Assembly: GCA_022495005.1 (NCBI GenBank) | Contig: JAGYXB010000463.1 | Location: 1,240,001 to 1,304,000 of the forward strand | DNA: 64,000 nt | Direction: 5' to 3' | DNA from: Rhyacophila brunnea | Lineage: Eukaryota > Arthropoda > Insecta > Trichoptera > Rhyacophilidae | Shown: positions 23,501 through 35,800 of the stretch, piece after piece | How the letters are laid out: each line of letters starts with the position of its first letter | Position numbering within the stretch: position 1 is the first letter of the stretch | Position numbers and translations under genes: made by a program | The notes under the pieces: model-generated | What the model was told of the DNA's origin: nothing | What the model saw: only the letters and a program-made list of their open reading frames with translations | Database searches by the model: none

Positions 23501-24188
23501 CATATTTTAGCTGTCATCGTAATCCTTGATAATAGAATGTATGATATCTTCAAAATAACACAAATATTTATTTATAATGCGATGAAAACTAAATGTATTT
23601 CAAATAGACATGAAGTCACAGGAATATAAAAAATATTTTAAACACCGCATTAGGAAGAAATCGAATCTACACATGTTAGGTTAAATTTATTGAATTAAGA
23701 AGGAAAAGGTTTTCTTCAATAGATACCATGAAATGTGTTATGATTGAGCCATCGCCATTTTCTGTACCTACTAATGAACTTACTTTATTTTAAATTCAAA
23801 ACGTCAGTAACTATTTAAATTGATTTCATAAAGACTCATTGTTGTACCTACTATTGTAATATTATGGAATACATAATTTTGTTGCAAATTATTTGGAAAA
23901 TGAGAATCGTCCCTGATCTTCTGCCGACGAGTTTTAAAAGTATTTATTTCATCTTACAATAAGACATTTTAATTTATTTATTAAGGAAACAAACAGTTAC
24001 ATTGTAAACATTTCGATTTTATTCTAAACTACATCTATTCCAATAACAGCCTAAATTATTTATATAAAAAATGGACGTACATTGTTATTATTTCAAATAC
24101 CTGTTGTATATTTTAATATAATTAGTAAATGACGATGTCATTCTAGTCAAGAAGTTGTTGTCATTTTATTATACATTTATTAGATTAC
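23501..24188. other. Intergenic AT-rich DNA
   Basis: No ORF, paired repeat or recognisable gene fragment. Confidence 0.3.
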
Positions 24189-24600
24189 AGACCTACAAAC
24201 TTATCTGAAGAATGGGATGGGAGCCACTGTCGAAAACTACCCAATCAAGACTCGTAACTGGACAAAATCTGAAATTCGAATAAAATCTGAAGAATGGAAT
24301 GGGAGCCACTGTCGAAAACTACCCAATCAAGACTCGTAACTGGACAAAATCTGAAATTCGAATAAAATCTGAAGAATGGAATGGGAGCCACTGTCGAAAA
24401 CTACCCAATCAAGACTCGTAACTGGACAAAATCTGAAATTCGAATAAAATCTGAAGAATGGAATGGGAGCCACTGTCGAAAACTATCCAATCAAGACTCA
24501 TAACTGGACAAAAACTGAAATTCGAATAAAATTTTCAAAATGGCGTCCAATGGTTCGTAGTGCCATTTTTCGGCCATTCTACAGATAATTTTGTAGGTCT
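24189..24600. mobile_element. MITE containing an internal 82-bp minisatellite
   Basis: The left TIR AGACCTACAAACTTATCTGA (24189) and right TIR AGATAATTTTGTAGGTCT (ending 24600) are imperfect inverted repeats of about 26 bp. Between them, an 82-bp unit beginning TCTGAAGAATGG is repeated four times at 24204, 24286, 24368 and 24450, ending near 24531. The first three units differ at very few positions; the fourth has a few more. A 161-bp relative with a single copy of the unit lies at 43118-43278 in an intron of the AspRS gene. Confidence 0.85.
24204..24531. repeat. Tandem repeat, 4 x 82 bp
   Basis: The unit runs from TCTGAAGAATGG(G/A)ATGGGAG through CCAATCAAGACTCGTAACTG to GAAATTCGAATAAAA. The spacing of the unit starts is exactly 82 bp three times. 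The left TIR supplies the start of the first unit, so the array includes part of the transposon terminus. Confidence 0.9.
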
Positions 24601-24696
24601 ATACACATATTTTAGAACTACCTAGGTACCTACTGTGTTAAAAAACATAAAAGTGGTCAAAAATCACCCCTTTTTATTGATATTATTAATCGTATG

Positions 24697-25015
24697 CAGT
24701 GTTGCCAACCGTACTATAATTATAGTATTTGTACTATAATTTTCGTCTGAGTACGATATAAAACAGGTATAGTACGCCCAAAATACTATAATAATTTTGA
24801 AAAATCAGAAAAAAAGTCGGCAAAAGCTGTTGAAAAATAACGTTAAAGTAACCCGGCAAAACTAAAAATAATGCCCTTTTGTCTAAAAAACAAGAAATTA
24901 ATTACTTTACGAGGATTTTTTTGAAAATGCAGAAAAGTATTGTTCATTCAACGCATACAATATTTTTTTTCCGAAATATGTACTCGAACTCCACTTTGAA
25001 AATATGGCAACACTG
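24697..25015. mobile_element. MITE with cagtgttgcc ends (319 bp)
   Basis: The left end CAGTGTTGCCAAC is matched by TGGCAACACTG at the right. The flanks ATCGTATG and TCGTACAG are similar but not a clean 8-bp duplication, so a hAT origin is only suggested. The body is AT-rich, with repeated ACTATAAT words and no ORF. Confidence 0.6.
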
Positions 25016-25589
25016 TCGTACAGTTAAATAATTATTTTTCTAAATATTTTATCTTATTGGCAATACTAGAATCACGTTTGCGGAGTGTTGCGGCGACCGG
25101 CTGTTTTTGCCATCTGTTTTTGACACATTATTACAACAATTTAAGTCATTTTGTTCAATCTTCCCAATAAATATATTCCAAGGTACGTTAATAGATTCTA
25201 TTGGATTTATTTTTTCTTCTGTCTCTCCATTTATTATGTTTAAAGCTTTCCTTGATAAGTTAGGTTATAAAGTCAGATTATTTATATCGCAAAAGTGTGA
25301 TAAACTTAGTCTTATCTGACGAAATATAATTCACAGAGGTGTAATAATAGCAACTGAAAAAAAAATTAAGTCTAATGTTATTTACAATTAGATACATACG
25401 TGTCAATTTTTGTACAACTGGAAGTTAATGTAAGTAGGTGTGATCATTTATTTTGTATAAGTTTGTAGAGATATGTAAATGAATTACATACAGGAGGAAA
25501 TAACATGTAACAGGTGTTAAAAGGGCTCAATTAAATAATGCGATCGAACTAGTGCATGCTTACCTCTATAGTCTATAGCATTGTAATAA

Positions 25590-25990
25590 TAAACATTTCC
25601 GTAAACAATTGAACATTGAACTAGTAAATAAACTGTCATGACAATAACTGTTTACACGTAAAAGTGCTGACTGTCTCTCCAATCTCATTCTTCAAGAATA
25701 AGCGAGACGCGAGGTTGTCATTTTATACTACTATCTGACAGGTCGTATTGAAAATCTGAGCTCAAAATGAGTGGTTCGTTTTTTACCGGCATGTTCTCTA
25801 TCGCTATTTCGCTCTCTATCGCTCTACTGCGCAGGCGCAGATCGAAAATAATCTTACTTGCGCGCAATAAATTATCACAATTTGGAATCTTCCAATCTTG
25901 TTTGATTTATGCATACAATCTTGCCAACTGCAGGATAATACATATTTTTCCATACATTTTCTTACTGTGCACAGTTCATCTTAGCATGCA
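25590..25990 (+). mobile_element. Internal fragment of the 'catgcatggatttactg' MITE family
   Basis: It shares ordered blocks with the copy at 54537-54971: ATAACTGTTTACACGTA, TGACTGTCTC.CCAAT, AAGCGAGACGCGA.GTTGTCA, TGCATACAATCTTG and ATTTTCTTACTGT. It also contains the near-palindromic CTGCGCAGGCGCAG. Both termini are degraded. Confidence 0.5.
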
Positions 25991-25999
25991 TAATAATAT

Positions 26000-26863
26000 G
26001 CATGCTAATGTATATATTATTATTGTATATAAAATTTCCATAAAAAATAGATTTCTTCTTTCAAAAATTAAAACAGGTTTTTCGATGATTATTAATTAGG
26101 CTTTTGACTGGAAAATTATTGTTAAAGATATTTGATTACAATTGAATGAAATAAGTGCTTTAATTTCACTAATTCAATTTGGTTGAACAATTAATTGGAT
26201 TGACTTAACCAAATAATTGTATCATGCATCATGCTTTTATCTTGACCACCCGGGCGGATTCGTTACGAAAACATCGCACATGCGCAGCGGTAATGAAAAC
26301 AAAAATAAAGTCACGAAAGTAGCGCGGGGCGCGAGTGGCTTTAGAGTTTTGTCGGCCGCAAACGGCGCATCGAGAATGACATGTGATCCGCGTCCCGCAA
26401 TTTATTTTATTATTTTATTGTTCACATATTTACATACAACACGTATGTTCCATGTTTAATAATTTTAGCCGTCAGGGTTTAAGTATTTTAATGTCTGATT
26501 TTTTTATCTTCAACCAAATTGAAACAGATTTGGTAAATTTCTACCTTTGTTCAATCTTACTGGCCAATCTGGGATGGTGAATCTAAATTAACGCCTGTTT
26601 CATACACGTCCGATTGAAACGTTTTACGTTGTTCTGTTCAAACATTTAATGTCTGGAATCATAAATTGGTATTTGGCTATCATTGGCTTCCGTCGCCTAA
26701 GTGACATTTCTCGATCGGGATAGACTGGGGTCGACGATTCTGCTCGTGTAATCTATATTTATTGAGATGTATGACTTGTCTGCGGCGTAGGATATTGTGA
26801 AATTTGTAAACCAAGATATAGGTCTTTTAAAAATGTTAATAAATCATATTAAATTCATTGTAG
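26000..26863 (+). promoter_or_regulatory. Upstream region and probable 5' UTR exon/promoter zone of the AspRS gene
   Basis: A CpG-richer stretch at about 26240-26400 and a mixed stretch at 26590-26760 precede the intron whose acceptor (ATTGTAG) lies at 26863. The exon beginning at 26864 has only 18 bases of leader before the ATG, so a non-coding first exon must lie upstream. Its exact start cannot be fixed from sequence alone. Confidence 0.35.
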
Positions 26864-26881
26864 GTACAATCCGAAATAATC

Positions 26882-29800
26882 ATGGTCGTTGATGAAAAGA
26901 CACCTAATCCTGCTGAAGGAGAATCAGCTCAGAGCAAGAAGGCAGCGAAAAAGTTGGCCAAGGAAGCAGAGAGGAAACAGAAGAAAGCTGATCACAAGGT
27001 AGCTCTACCCTCTTCGTCTTTTTCTTTGATATCGAGTAACCTAGGTGTATTTGAATGACTATCTAATATAAGCAGTATATCTCTTGAAATTTTCTGTTGC
27101 CTATTTAAAAATATTTGCCACTTGGATTACTTTAGTACTGAGCTGATTTAGTGAATCAACTTGCAGGCCACCAATCAGCCTGCCCAGGAAGCGCAGGCTG
27201 ACGACGGAGAGGACTGCTCCGAAGGCAAATACGGAGTGACCAAACTCATCCGGTCCACCGGCGAAAACCGCGACAGGGTTTACACCGACGTTAAAGACTT
27301 GGACGGTGGATTTGCAGGAAAGACCGTGTGGATCAGAGGTAATCTTCTGGAATGCTTATTTCTCAAATTTTGCATTTAATTATCTGTATTTTTCATGAAC
27401 GATCTTCTTCATTCGATTCACTATTAGAATCAAATATTATGTTTTCATTTTTCTTGCCATTCTTTGCTGCTTAAAAATCTTAAAGAAATACAAATGCAAA
27501 AAAATAATTTGAATAATGTTGAAGTAGGTATGTATTGTGTTTCTTTCTTTCATTTTTTGTTCCCTCAAATCACACAATTAACTGAAAACTGGCACTACAA
27601 TATTTTAAATACCTGAATAATAATACTATGCATAAACATAAACACTGGTCCAGACGCTATAAATGTTAAAATTAACAAAAGTAGCGCTGTTACCAAGTAG
27701 TGGCGCACTTTTGAAGTGTGGCATCTATCAAAATAGTCAATCTCATTGCATACTTGGAATTCAAGGAAATATAGCATTGTATTTGGTTTATCCGTACTCA
27801 AGATGAAATGAATCTGAATTTCGATTGAAATTCAAATGAAAAACAATATTTTACTTTCTGTAATCTGTGCAACGTGTATTCTGACAGTTGTCACTTGAAT
27901 CTCTCAATTCCGGAACTATTTAGTGTATCGTCTAACACTGTGTGGTAGTTAAGTGTCTATTTATCTGCCTCCAATGTATTAACAGTCGTTTTTAAGGTTT
28001 TCTGTCATGATGTTTATAATTTTTTAAACAACCCAAAATTCAGGGAGATTTATCATCAACGCTGTTTGTTATATATGTGAAGATATTTCTATATGTACCG
28101 ACTGCAACCATCTTGTAAAGTGTATGTCTTGAATATGATATTGTAAAAATATGTAGTGTGTATCTAATAAATTATTCCAAAATAATAGGTATGCTTATTA
28201 CTTAATTTAAAACAGGTCGTCTCCACACGTCCCGTGCGAAAGGAAAGCAATGCTTCTTGGTGATGCGGCAACAGTCGGCCACGGTTCAGTGTCTGGTCAA
28301 CGTTGATACGGAAGCTGGGATCAGTAAACAGATGGTCAAATTTGCCGGCGGGTAAGGAAAATTTATTGTATTATCTTGTAAATCTTCTAGTCCAATCTTT
28401 AATAATCAGTTTATCAGAATATCTTAAGATATTGGTAAGTAATGCATTCATTGTCAGTTATAAATCCCTTAAAACTATTTGTGTAATACGTATTATGAGA
28501 TTCACTGTTTCATGGGCCCCTATTAAAAGAGAGATCCAGGAAAATAGAGGAACGGCGTGGTATGGAGAGGTTTTGAGTATAATGACAAAAAAAAGGATAC
28601 ATAATTGGATAAAGGAACAAGCAAGTCATCAACTGAATGTAGAACAATTATTCTAATTCACATTTTAAATATTTTACAGAAGTGTTTTTTGAAACAACCT
28701 ATTTAAATTATTTATTGTTTGTATAGATAAATGTATACATAATATACATCATACTTTAGTAGGACTATTGATGAAAATAATGATGCATAAATGTGTTTAT
28801 ATAAATAATAAATAACTTAAATAGGATATTTCAAAGAACACTTCTGTAATATATTTCAAATGTGGGTTAGAATTGTTCTGCATTCAGCTGACAAAGTGAA
28901 TGAGATATAATAGAGTTAGTTAAAAACCTGAAATGGGCAGGACACATAGCTTGATAAAGAGACAATCGCTGGAAAAATCTACTCATTCAAGGGTTAGTAA
29001 ATCTAGAGACGGCTGGATTGACGAAATAGTTAACTTTAACTTGATTTTTGCTCTTCTAGAAAATTGTGTTTTTAGACTTATATAGTCCTGAAATGATAGA
29101 TATACATTACAGGAAATACTCTCATCGAAATTAAGACGCTGATGCCCGAATCAGGCAAACTACAGAAAGAAGGAAGTTTATATGAACTTGTGATGGTCAA
29201 CTTTATGTATCATGATCTATCAAAGGAAATCGAATAAGTCCCTCTCCTGTGACGTGGCGTGAAATAGTCACCTCTGTATAATTAAAATAAAATAATGCAT
29301 CATATTTTCTCCAGCATATCAAAGGAATCAATTATTGATGTGGAAGCTCAGGCGGTGAGGGTCATGGTCCCAATTGAGTCGTGCACTCAGAAAGGCGTGG
29401 AGCTTCACGTCCGACAGATATTCCTCATCTCTGCGGCCAAGAGTCAGCTGCCGCTTCTAATCGAAGATGCTTCTAGACCTGAGAAGTCTGATGTAAGAAT
29501 TATCATTTACTCACAGTCATGTAAATCGCACAAAAATGTTTAAGAAAAACTTTCTTCTATGCAGATAAGGCTGGAAAAAAGGATACTAATACTTGTTTCA
29601 CACGCAACAAATATCGTGTGAAACAGAGTAAGGCAAAATGATTAAATTGAATGAGCAATCACACACAATCACAAATAACATTATGTGAGTGAGTAAACAA
29701 TCTAAGGCGTCAACAGCAGGCTCCCATTTTCGTTTTTATTTACAAACAATATTACCAACACAAAAAACATTAATTTATCAATTGTTACCAATGCAACCAT

Positions 29801-32800
29801 TCTTATATGAATATTACCAGAACAGCTAAATAATAAATTAATGTTGTAAAATAAAGAGTTATATGATTCCCTTTAGGTATAGTCCAAACTCCTGGGATAT
29901 GGTATTAAAGGAATAAAATAATTGTGTGTTTCTTGAATTTACAGGATCCCGAAGCCTTGAAAATCCGGGTGAACCAAGACACGCGATTGGACAATAGAGT
30001 TCTGGACCTCAGGACGCCAGCCAATCAGGCCATCTTCCGTCTGGAGGCCGGTGTCTGCAAATTGTTCCGGGATATCCTCACCGACAAAGGTAACGAATAT
30101 CATTCTTGTTCCACAATCTTGCATTATTTTATAATCAAAATTAACATAACAAACAGTTCCTCATCTATGATGGGGTCGCATTAAAAATGTTTTAGTTATT
30201 GATCTTAATTATACTCTACTCATTTGTTTGTACATTATATTGTAATGAGCAAAAATATTTTTTGATTTTGTAAAGAAATGTTGGCATTGTTATAAAATGA
30301 TTTGCGCTTTAGTGAAATTGAAATAAAACAAATGTCAAAGGAAAGCTAGATGCCTACAATACAAATTATTACTTCTAGGTTTCGTGGAAATTCATACTCC
30401 GAAGATTATATCAGCAGCGTCAGAGGGAGGCGCGAATGTGTTCACCGTTAGTTACTTTAAGGGATCCGCGTATCTCGCTCAGAGTCCTCAACTTTACAAA
30501 CAGATGGCGATAGCTGCCGATTTTGATAAGGTATTGTTGCATACTGTCTTTTTAGATTGTGTTCAGTGGTTAACATATTATGCTAAAATGTCTCCTCCAG
30601 TAATTCTCATAACACCAAAAATACTTGAAACAGATACTTAATCCAAAAGAGTAAATATTTTGTAATTATTTCATAAATATTTATCGTTCAATATACGGTG
30701 ATGCAGTGCAGATTATCCAGTTCGTGCATTATCCACGCAGGAATTGAATAAGGTTTCAATATTTTAATGAAAATTATCGCAGTCTAAGGGTATTAGATTC
30801 TAATGAACCTGAGACTAGTGAAATATATATCTAAAATATGTTAGCTAATGGCGAAATGTCTATAAAGAAAACCTCATAGAATGGTTTGAACACGATTCAT
30901 GTGATCCTATAACAAGGTCATCTATAGTCAGGCCGCGGCCCGAAACTATGAATTTTGATAGTAGTGCTAGTTATTGCTTATACTTTGAATGCAGCTGCTT
31001 GTAGAAAATAATGATCGCTTCTTATTGAAACAATTTGTAATATGTTAAATAATTTCAAAGAAATATGCAATCGAAAATCTTCATTTACTGCAGACATGTT
31101 ATCTACCGTGTCGCATTCGAAGTTAAGAGCGCACATAAGTGAAACGGCAAATAATTTTCAACTGTATGTGGACCGAAATTACGGCCGCGTTGCCATTTGG
31201 AGAGCGATAGTCGAGGTGTCTGCACGTCGATTCGTTTTGTCATGGCGTCGGATGAAAATATTCTTAAATCGTGTAAAGATGACTAAAAAACTTTACAAAT
31301 GCATTTAAAAAAGAAAACGTGTCAATGAATATACTATTATTATTACGAATATAATAATAAACATAACATAAAAAGGACGCATGTTGAACTTTTATGACAA
31401 ATTATATTTCGCTCTGCTTGCGTCATTTGCACCCGCGACCCGCAATCCGCGCATCGTCTAGTCACGATCTTTTTAGACCATGCCTCAGCTGAGGTATAGC
31501 CTTAAGCAATAACTAGCACTACGATCAAAATTCACAGTTTCATGCCGCAGCCTGACTATATACACCCTTGAGGATATTGTCATGGGTGCTGCAGAATCAT
31601 TTTCACTGTCAACAACCAGAGAAAGAAGAAGATGAGGATGCATGTGAAGTAGAAATACTCGTATTTTTCACTCCCCCTCCCTACCATTAGTCAGAGTATT
31701 CAGGAGTTTACTGTAGTTGACAAGCAATGTTCAAAACTCTCTTTATTGACTCAAACTAAACGTATATTGTAAAAACCATACAAAAAATACTTAATATGCA
31801 CATTTTATCTTAAATATTCTTTCTTTTTCCAGGTGTTTACGGTTGGTGCTGTATTCCGCGCTGAAGATTCCAACACTCATCGTCACCTGTGCGAGTTCGT
31901 CGGCCTGGACTTGGAGATGGCTTTCAAATTCCACTACCACGAAGTCATGGACACCATCGGAGACACCTTGACTTGCATCTTCAGGGGTCTCAGAGACAAG
32001 TCAGTTAATATTTTAGACTTATATTAGTTGTTTCCAAACGTTTCATTACACAGCGCCCTATATTGACGCAGAGGAAAGTGAACTCATATCCTAGGTCAAA
32101 CATCCATCGAAATATACTCATTAAAATTTTCGATTATCATGTAACGTCCCCTGGAATTAATCACACTACACAATTTGAAAACCTCAGACTTAAAATGGTC
32201 TGTCTTATTCCAAATCATTGTCAGGCTATAAATATGTATGAAGTGAATTCTAATAGATTTTGTCATTATTCAATAAGTGCTAATGTTATCTCCATAACAG
32301 TATTGCCATAATACATAAATTACAATGTACATATCCCTAAAAACCATACATATTAATGTTCCAATATTGATCTTTGTTTATGTTATATTGGTATTCTTTC
32401 TTGTCAATTTCAAATTAAAAGAGTGTCTAATTATTATTTCATTCTAGCTATGCGACCGAAATCGCAGCCGTGGGTCAGCAATACAATGTGGAGGCATTTA
32501 AATTCCTCGATCCTCCTCTTAGACTCAATTTCTCCGATGGAATTGCCATGTTGAAAGAAGCAGGTGAGATTTTTTGAATTGTATAATATTTAGTATCTAA
32601 TATACCACTAGTTTGTTCATGTAAGGCTGCGCGCACACGGCAAAGCGAAGTTTCGGATTCATCCGCCAAACGACGTTTGCGTTTTGTTTGCGAGCCGATT
32701 GCGTTTTAAATGCGTGTCAAATGCGTCAATATTTCGACGATGCTGTCCAAGAGAAAACACGGTTTTCAAGGGGATTCATAAACGCCTTTTTTTGAAACTG

Positions 32801-35800
32801 CACCCTGCTGCGAGAGTATTTATCTTTCATTACAGTGGCGTACAAGGGTAAATAAATCAATATAAAATCAGTACGTAATATTGCATTATACCTACATTTA
32901 TTTTCCCACTATTGCTTCTTTTGGAGCTGGACTGTTTTATATCGAAAGCGTTTTGAAAATTACCTATTGTTGAGCCTATTATATACCATCATCATCAATA
33001 CTATCGACCGAAAGCCATAATATATAATAGTAAAAAAATACGAAATCTAACATAAATTTGGATATTTTATAGATAGGATAATACAATTTATCTATTACAG
33101 TTTGGTTTAGGCATAGCTTGATGAATTAAAAAAATGAACTTACAATATGTGTGATACGTATTTTTAATCTAAAGTTAAAAAAATAAGTAAGAATGAAAAA
33201 ATGTGCACAATTTTGTCATATCGCCTAAAATATACCAATACTATTATGGTTTGGTAAGACAGGGCTTAATTGATTTTTAAAATCCAACCAATACCATCTG
33301 TAAATTGTAGTCGTATTTCAATAAGAACATATACAATTGACTGAAAAAGGTTAATGTGCACTATTTATGGCGGACCTTAACAGCTTACCTGCACCCTTCG
33401 CCACTGTACCTACATTTATTTTCCCACTATTGCTTCTTTTGGAACTGGACTATTTTATATCGAAAGCGTTTTTAAAATTACCTATTATTGAGCCTTGTAT
33501 GTATCATCATAAACTTGGTCTGATTAATACTATCAACCGAGGGTACTTGATGGAGTTTGAATTTAAATTCTAATTAATTTAAGTTTTGTACTATTCCACT
33601 TGAGTATTTTTTTGCGATCAGGCTTTTGCCTTTCAGCATTTTGCGCACTCGCCAATGGCAAATACACATTGACATCAAATTCTAGCTACAATAAAAAAGA
33701 TTATAACTTAATACACGAAGAAAGGGTAAAAACCTTATTACCTAGATACCTACTAAGTAAATGATGAAGTATAAAAACATAATATTTTGAATAATTTGAA
33801 TATTTGCAGTGTTTCTAAAAAAACCCGTTGTAAATACGATTAATACATTCGGTAGGTAAGCGTATTAAAATGTCATTTCTCGTAAACAATAGTTTTCTCG
33901 TTGTGCAATATGTTGGGAGTTTAATAATATTAACTAATGAGAGATGTCACCAACTGTAACTACTCACTAAATAAAAAAACGAATAAACAATGTTAAGGTA
34001 TAGTTCGTAATATGCAAATTTAAATAATTTTTGATGAATACCTATATACCTATACCGAAAATATTTATATAAGTACCTATAGATACGTATTGAATTACCC
34101 ACCTACCTATTCATATTATATGAAATACATATTTAAAATAACACCATTCTTTTGGGAAGAATACAAGTAGGTGTGCATTTGGTTATATTCGATATTAAAT
34201 AAGTATGTATCTTTAATAGAATCATGCCTCCTTTTTATGATTGTAGAATCTTTATGTAGAAATGTGATGTAGAATCTATAAAATATTTTTATTAAATTCA
34301 ATCTGTTTTTAAGCGTGAAGGCTCGCCATAACTATAAGGTAAACTAAACCATTATTATTTATTTTGTAGTAAGTATGTAGTTCTTTAATTATTTTTTTTA
34401 TTAGTTGACACTTTTATCTTCTATAGATACACTAAAATGGAAACGAGTGCCAATAATAACATATTGAAGTGAGAATAATGAATACCTTCCTACTACTATC
34501 GATAGGTTTGTTCCTGTGTACTTGTGTAGGTACATGTATATTTATATTAATTATTGTTTTCGTGTTATAATATATTATTTGCGATTAATTGATAACAAAA
34601 TTTAGATAATTTATCTATTCACCCGCTACAGTAAAATCTACAAAATATTTTAATTAAATTATATCTGTTGCTCTACATTGCATGAACGCCACTGAAGCAA
34701 TGGAATAATTAATTATGTCATACAATACGTGCCATAAATATCCTACCTACCACATGTTCTTTTAAATCTTCCCATTTAGGCCAGGACCGAATTTTGAAAG
34801 CTGAAATTTATGGGGGCGCGTATTAAGAAATATTACTGATTAACCACATAATTATGTTCAGAAAGGCCTAATAAATTTTATTTACCAATGACAAACTCAT
34901 GACCGGATGAGTGGGTATTTTTCATTAAAAACTTGGGTATAATGTAAAGGTTTAAGGCCTATGGGTTCATTCGTAAGAATCAAATTTGACGTAAGCGCCT
35001 CAACAATTAGCCATAAGCTTTAGCGCATATCAAAGTAAAAAAACAAAAATCGCTTCGCTCGGCGTCTCCGGGAGTAGATACGAAATCAGAGGTTTTAAAA
35101 GTGTTGAATTAATAATATTTTTTTTTCTAACATATTTTATAAACATTTTTGTGGTAGGTAGAATAAATTATAATAATAAAAATAGTAGACCTCCAAATAA
35201 GAACCTCATATTATTGATATGCTGAATTTGTGAAGTGACACCTTTTCTTGAACCTATCATATTGTAGGTTCAAATTCAGTCCAAATATTTTTCAAAAAAA
35301 AATCTAATACTTATGTTTGTTTCTGAGGTGTTTCAAATTGGTATATTATTTATATATATATCGGTGTGTATGAATACAAAAGTTATTCATTTTTTCATGA
35401 GCTAACATTACAAATTATAAGTTTAAAAGATTCACAAGATGGCATAAAAGATGTCTGTTATTATTGCGTTTTTATTGAATTATAAAAACATGACTCATAA
35501 AAGAAAGCAATTCAATGAATATTTGTCGAGGCACAATTTTTTTAAAATTTAGTACGCAACAATCAAGATTTAAGAAACCATTATTATAATAACGTGTATT
35601 TGACGGCAGTACGTTTTGGTCGCCGCGGAGGATTTCGGAACATTAGTGTATAGAAAATTAATAATTGGTTCTTTAATTAGTGTACAGGCTTAACGGTATG
35701 TAATGTATTAGAATAACTATTATAAATTATTATTTTTAAAATTTTTTTTCTTCTCTATTGATAGCATCTAATATAATTATTATATTGAGGGTTTCTTATA

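Noticed and set aside
24204..24531. CRISPR-like array
   Set aside because: Units are contiguous 82-bp tandem copies with no unique spacers, inside TIRs, in a eukaryotic genome. It is a minisatellite.
30690..30750. GATTATCCAG/ATTATCCACG words as another Tigger element
   Set aside because: Only one side resembles the pogo/Tigger ends and no inverted partner was found.
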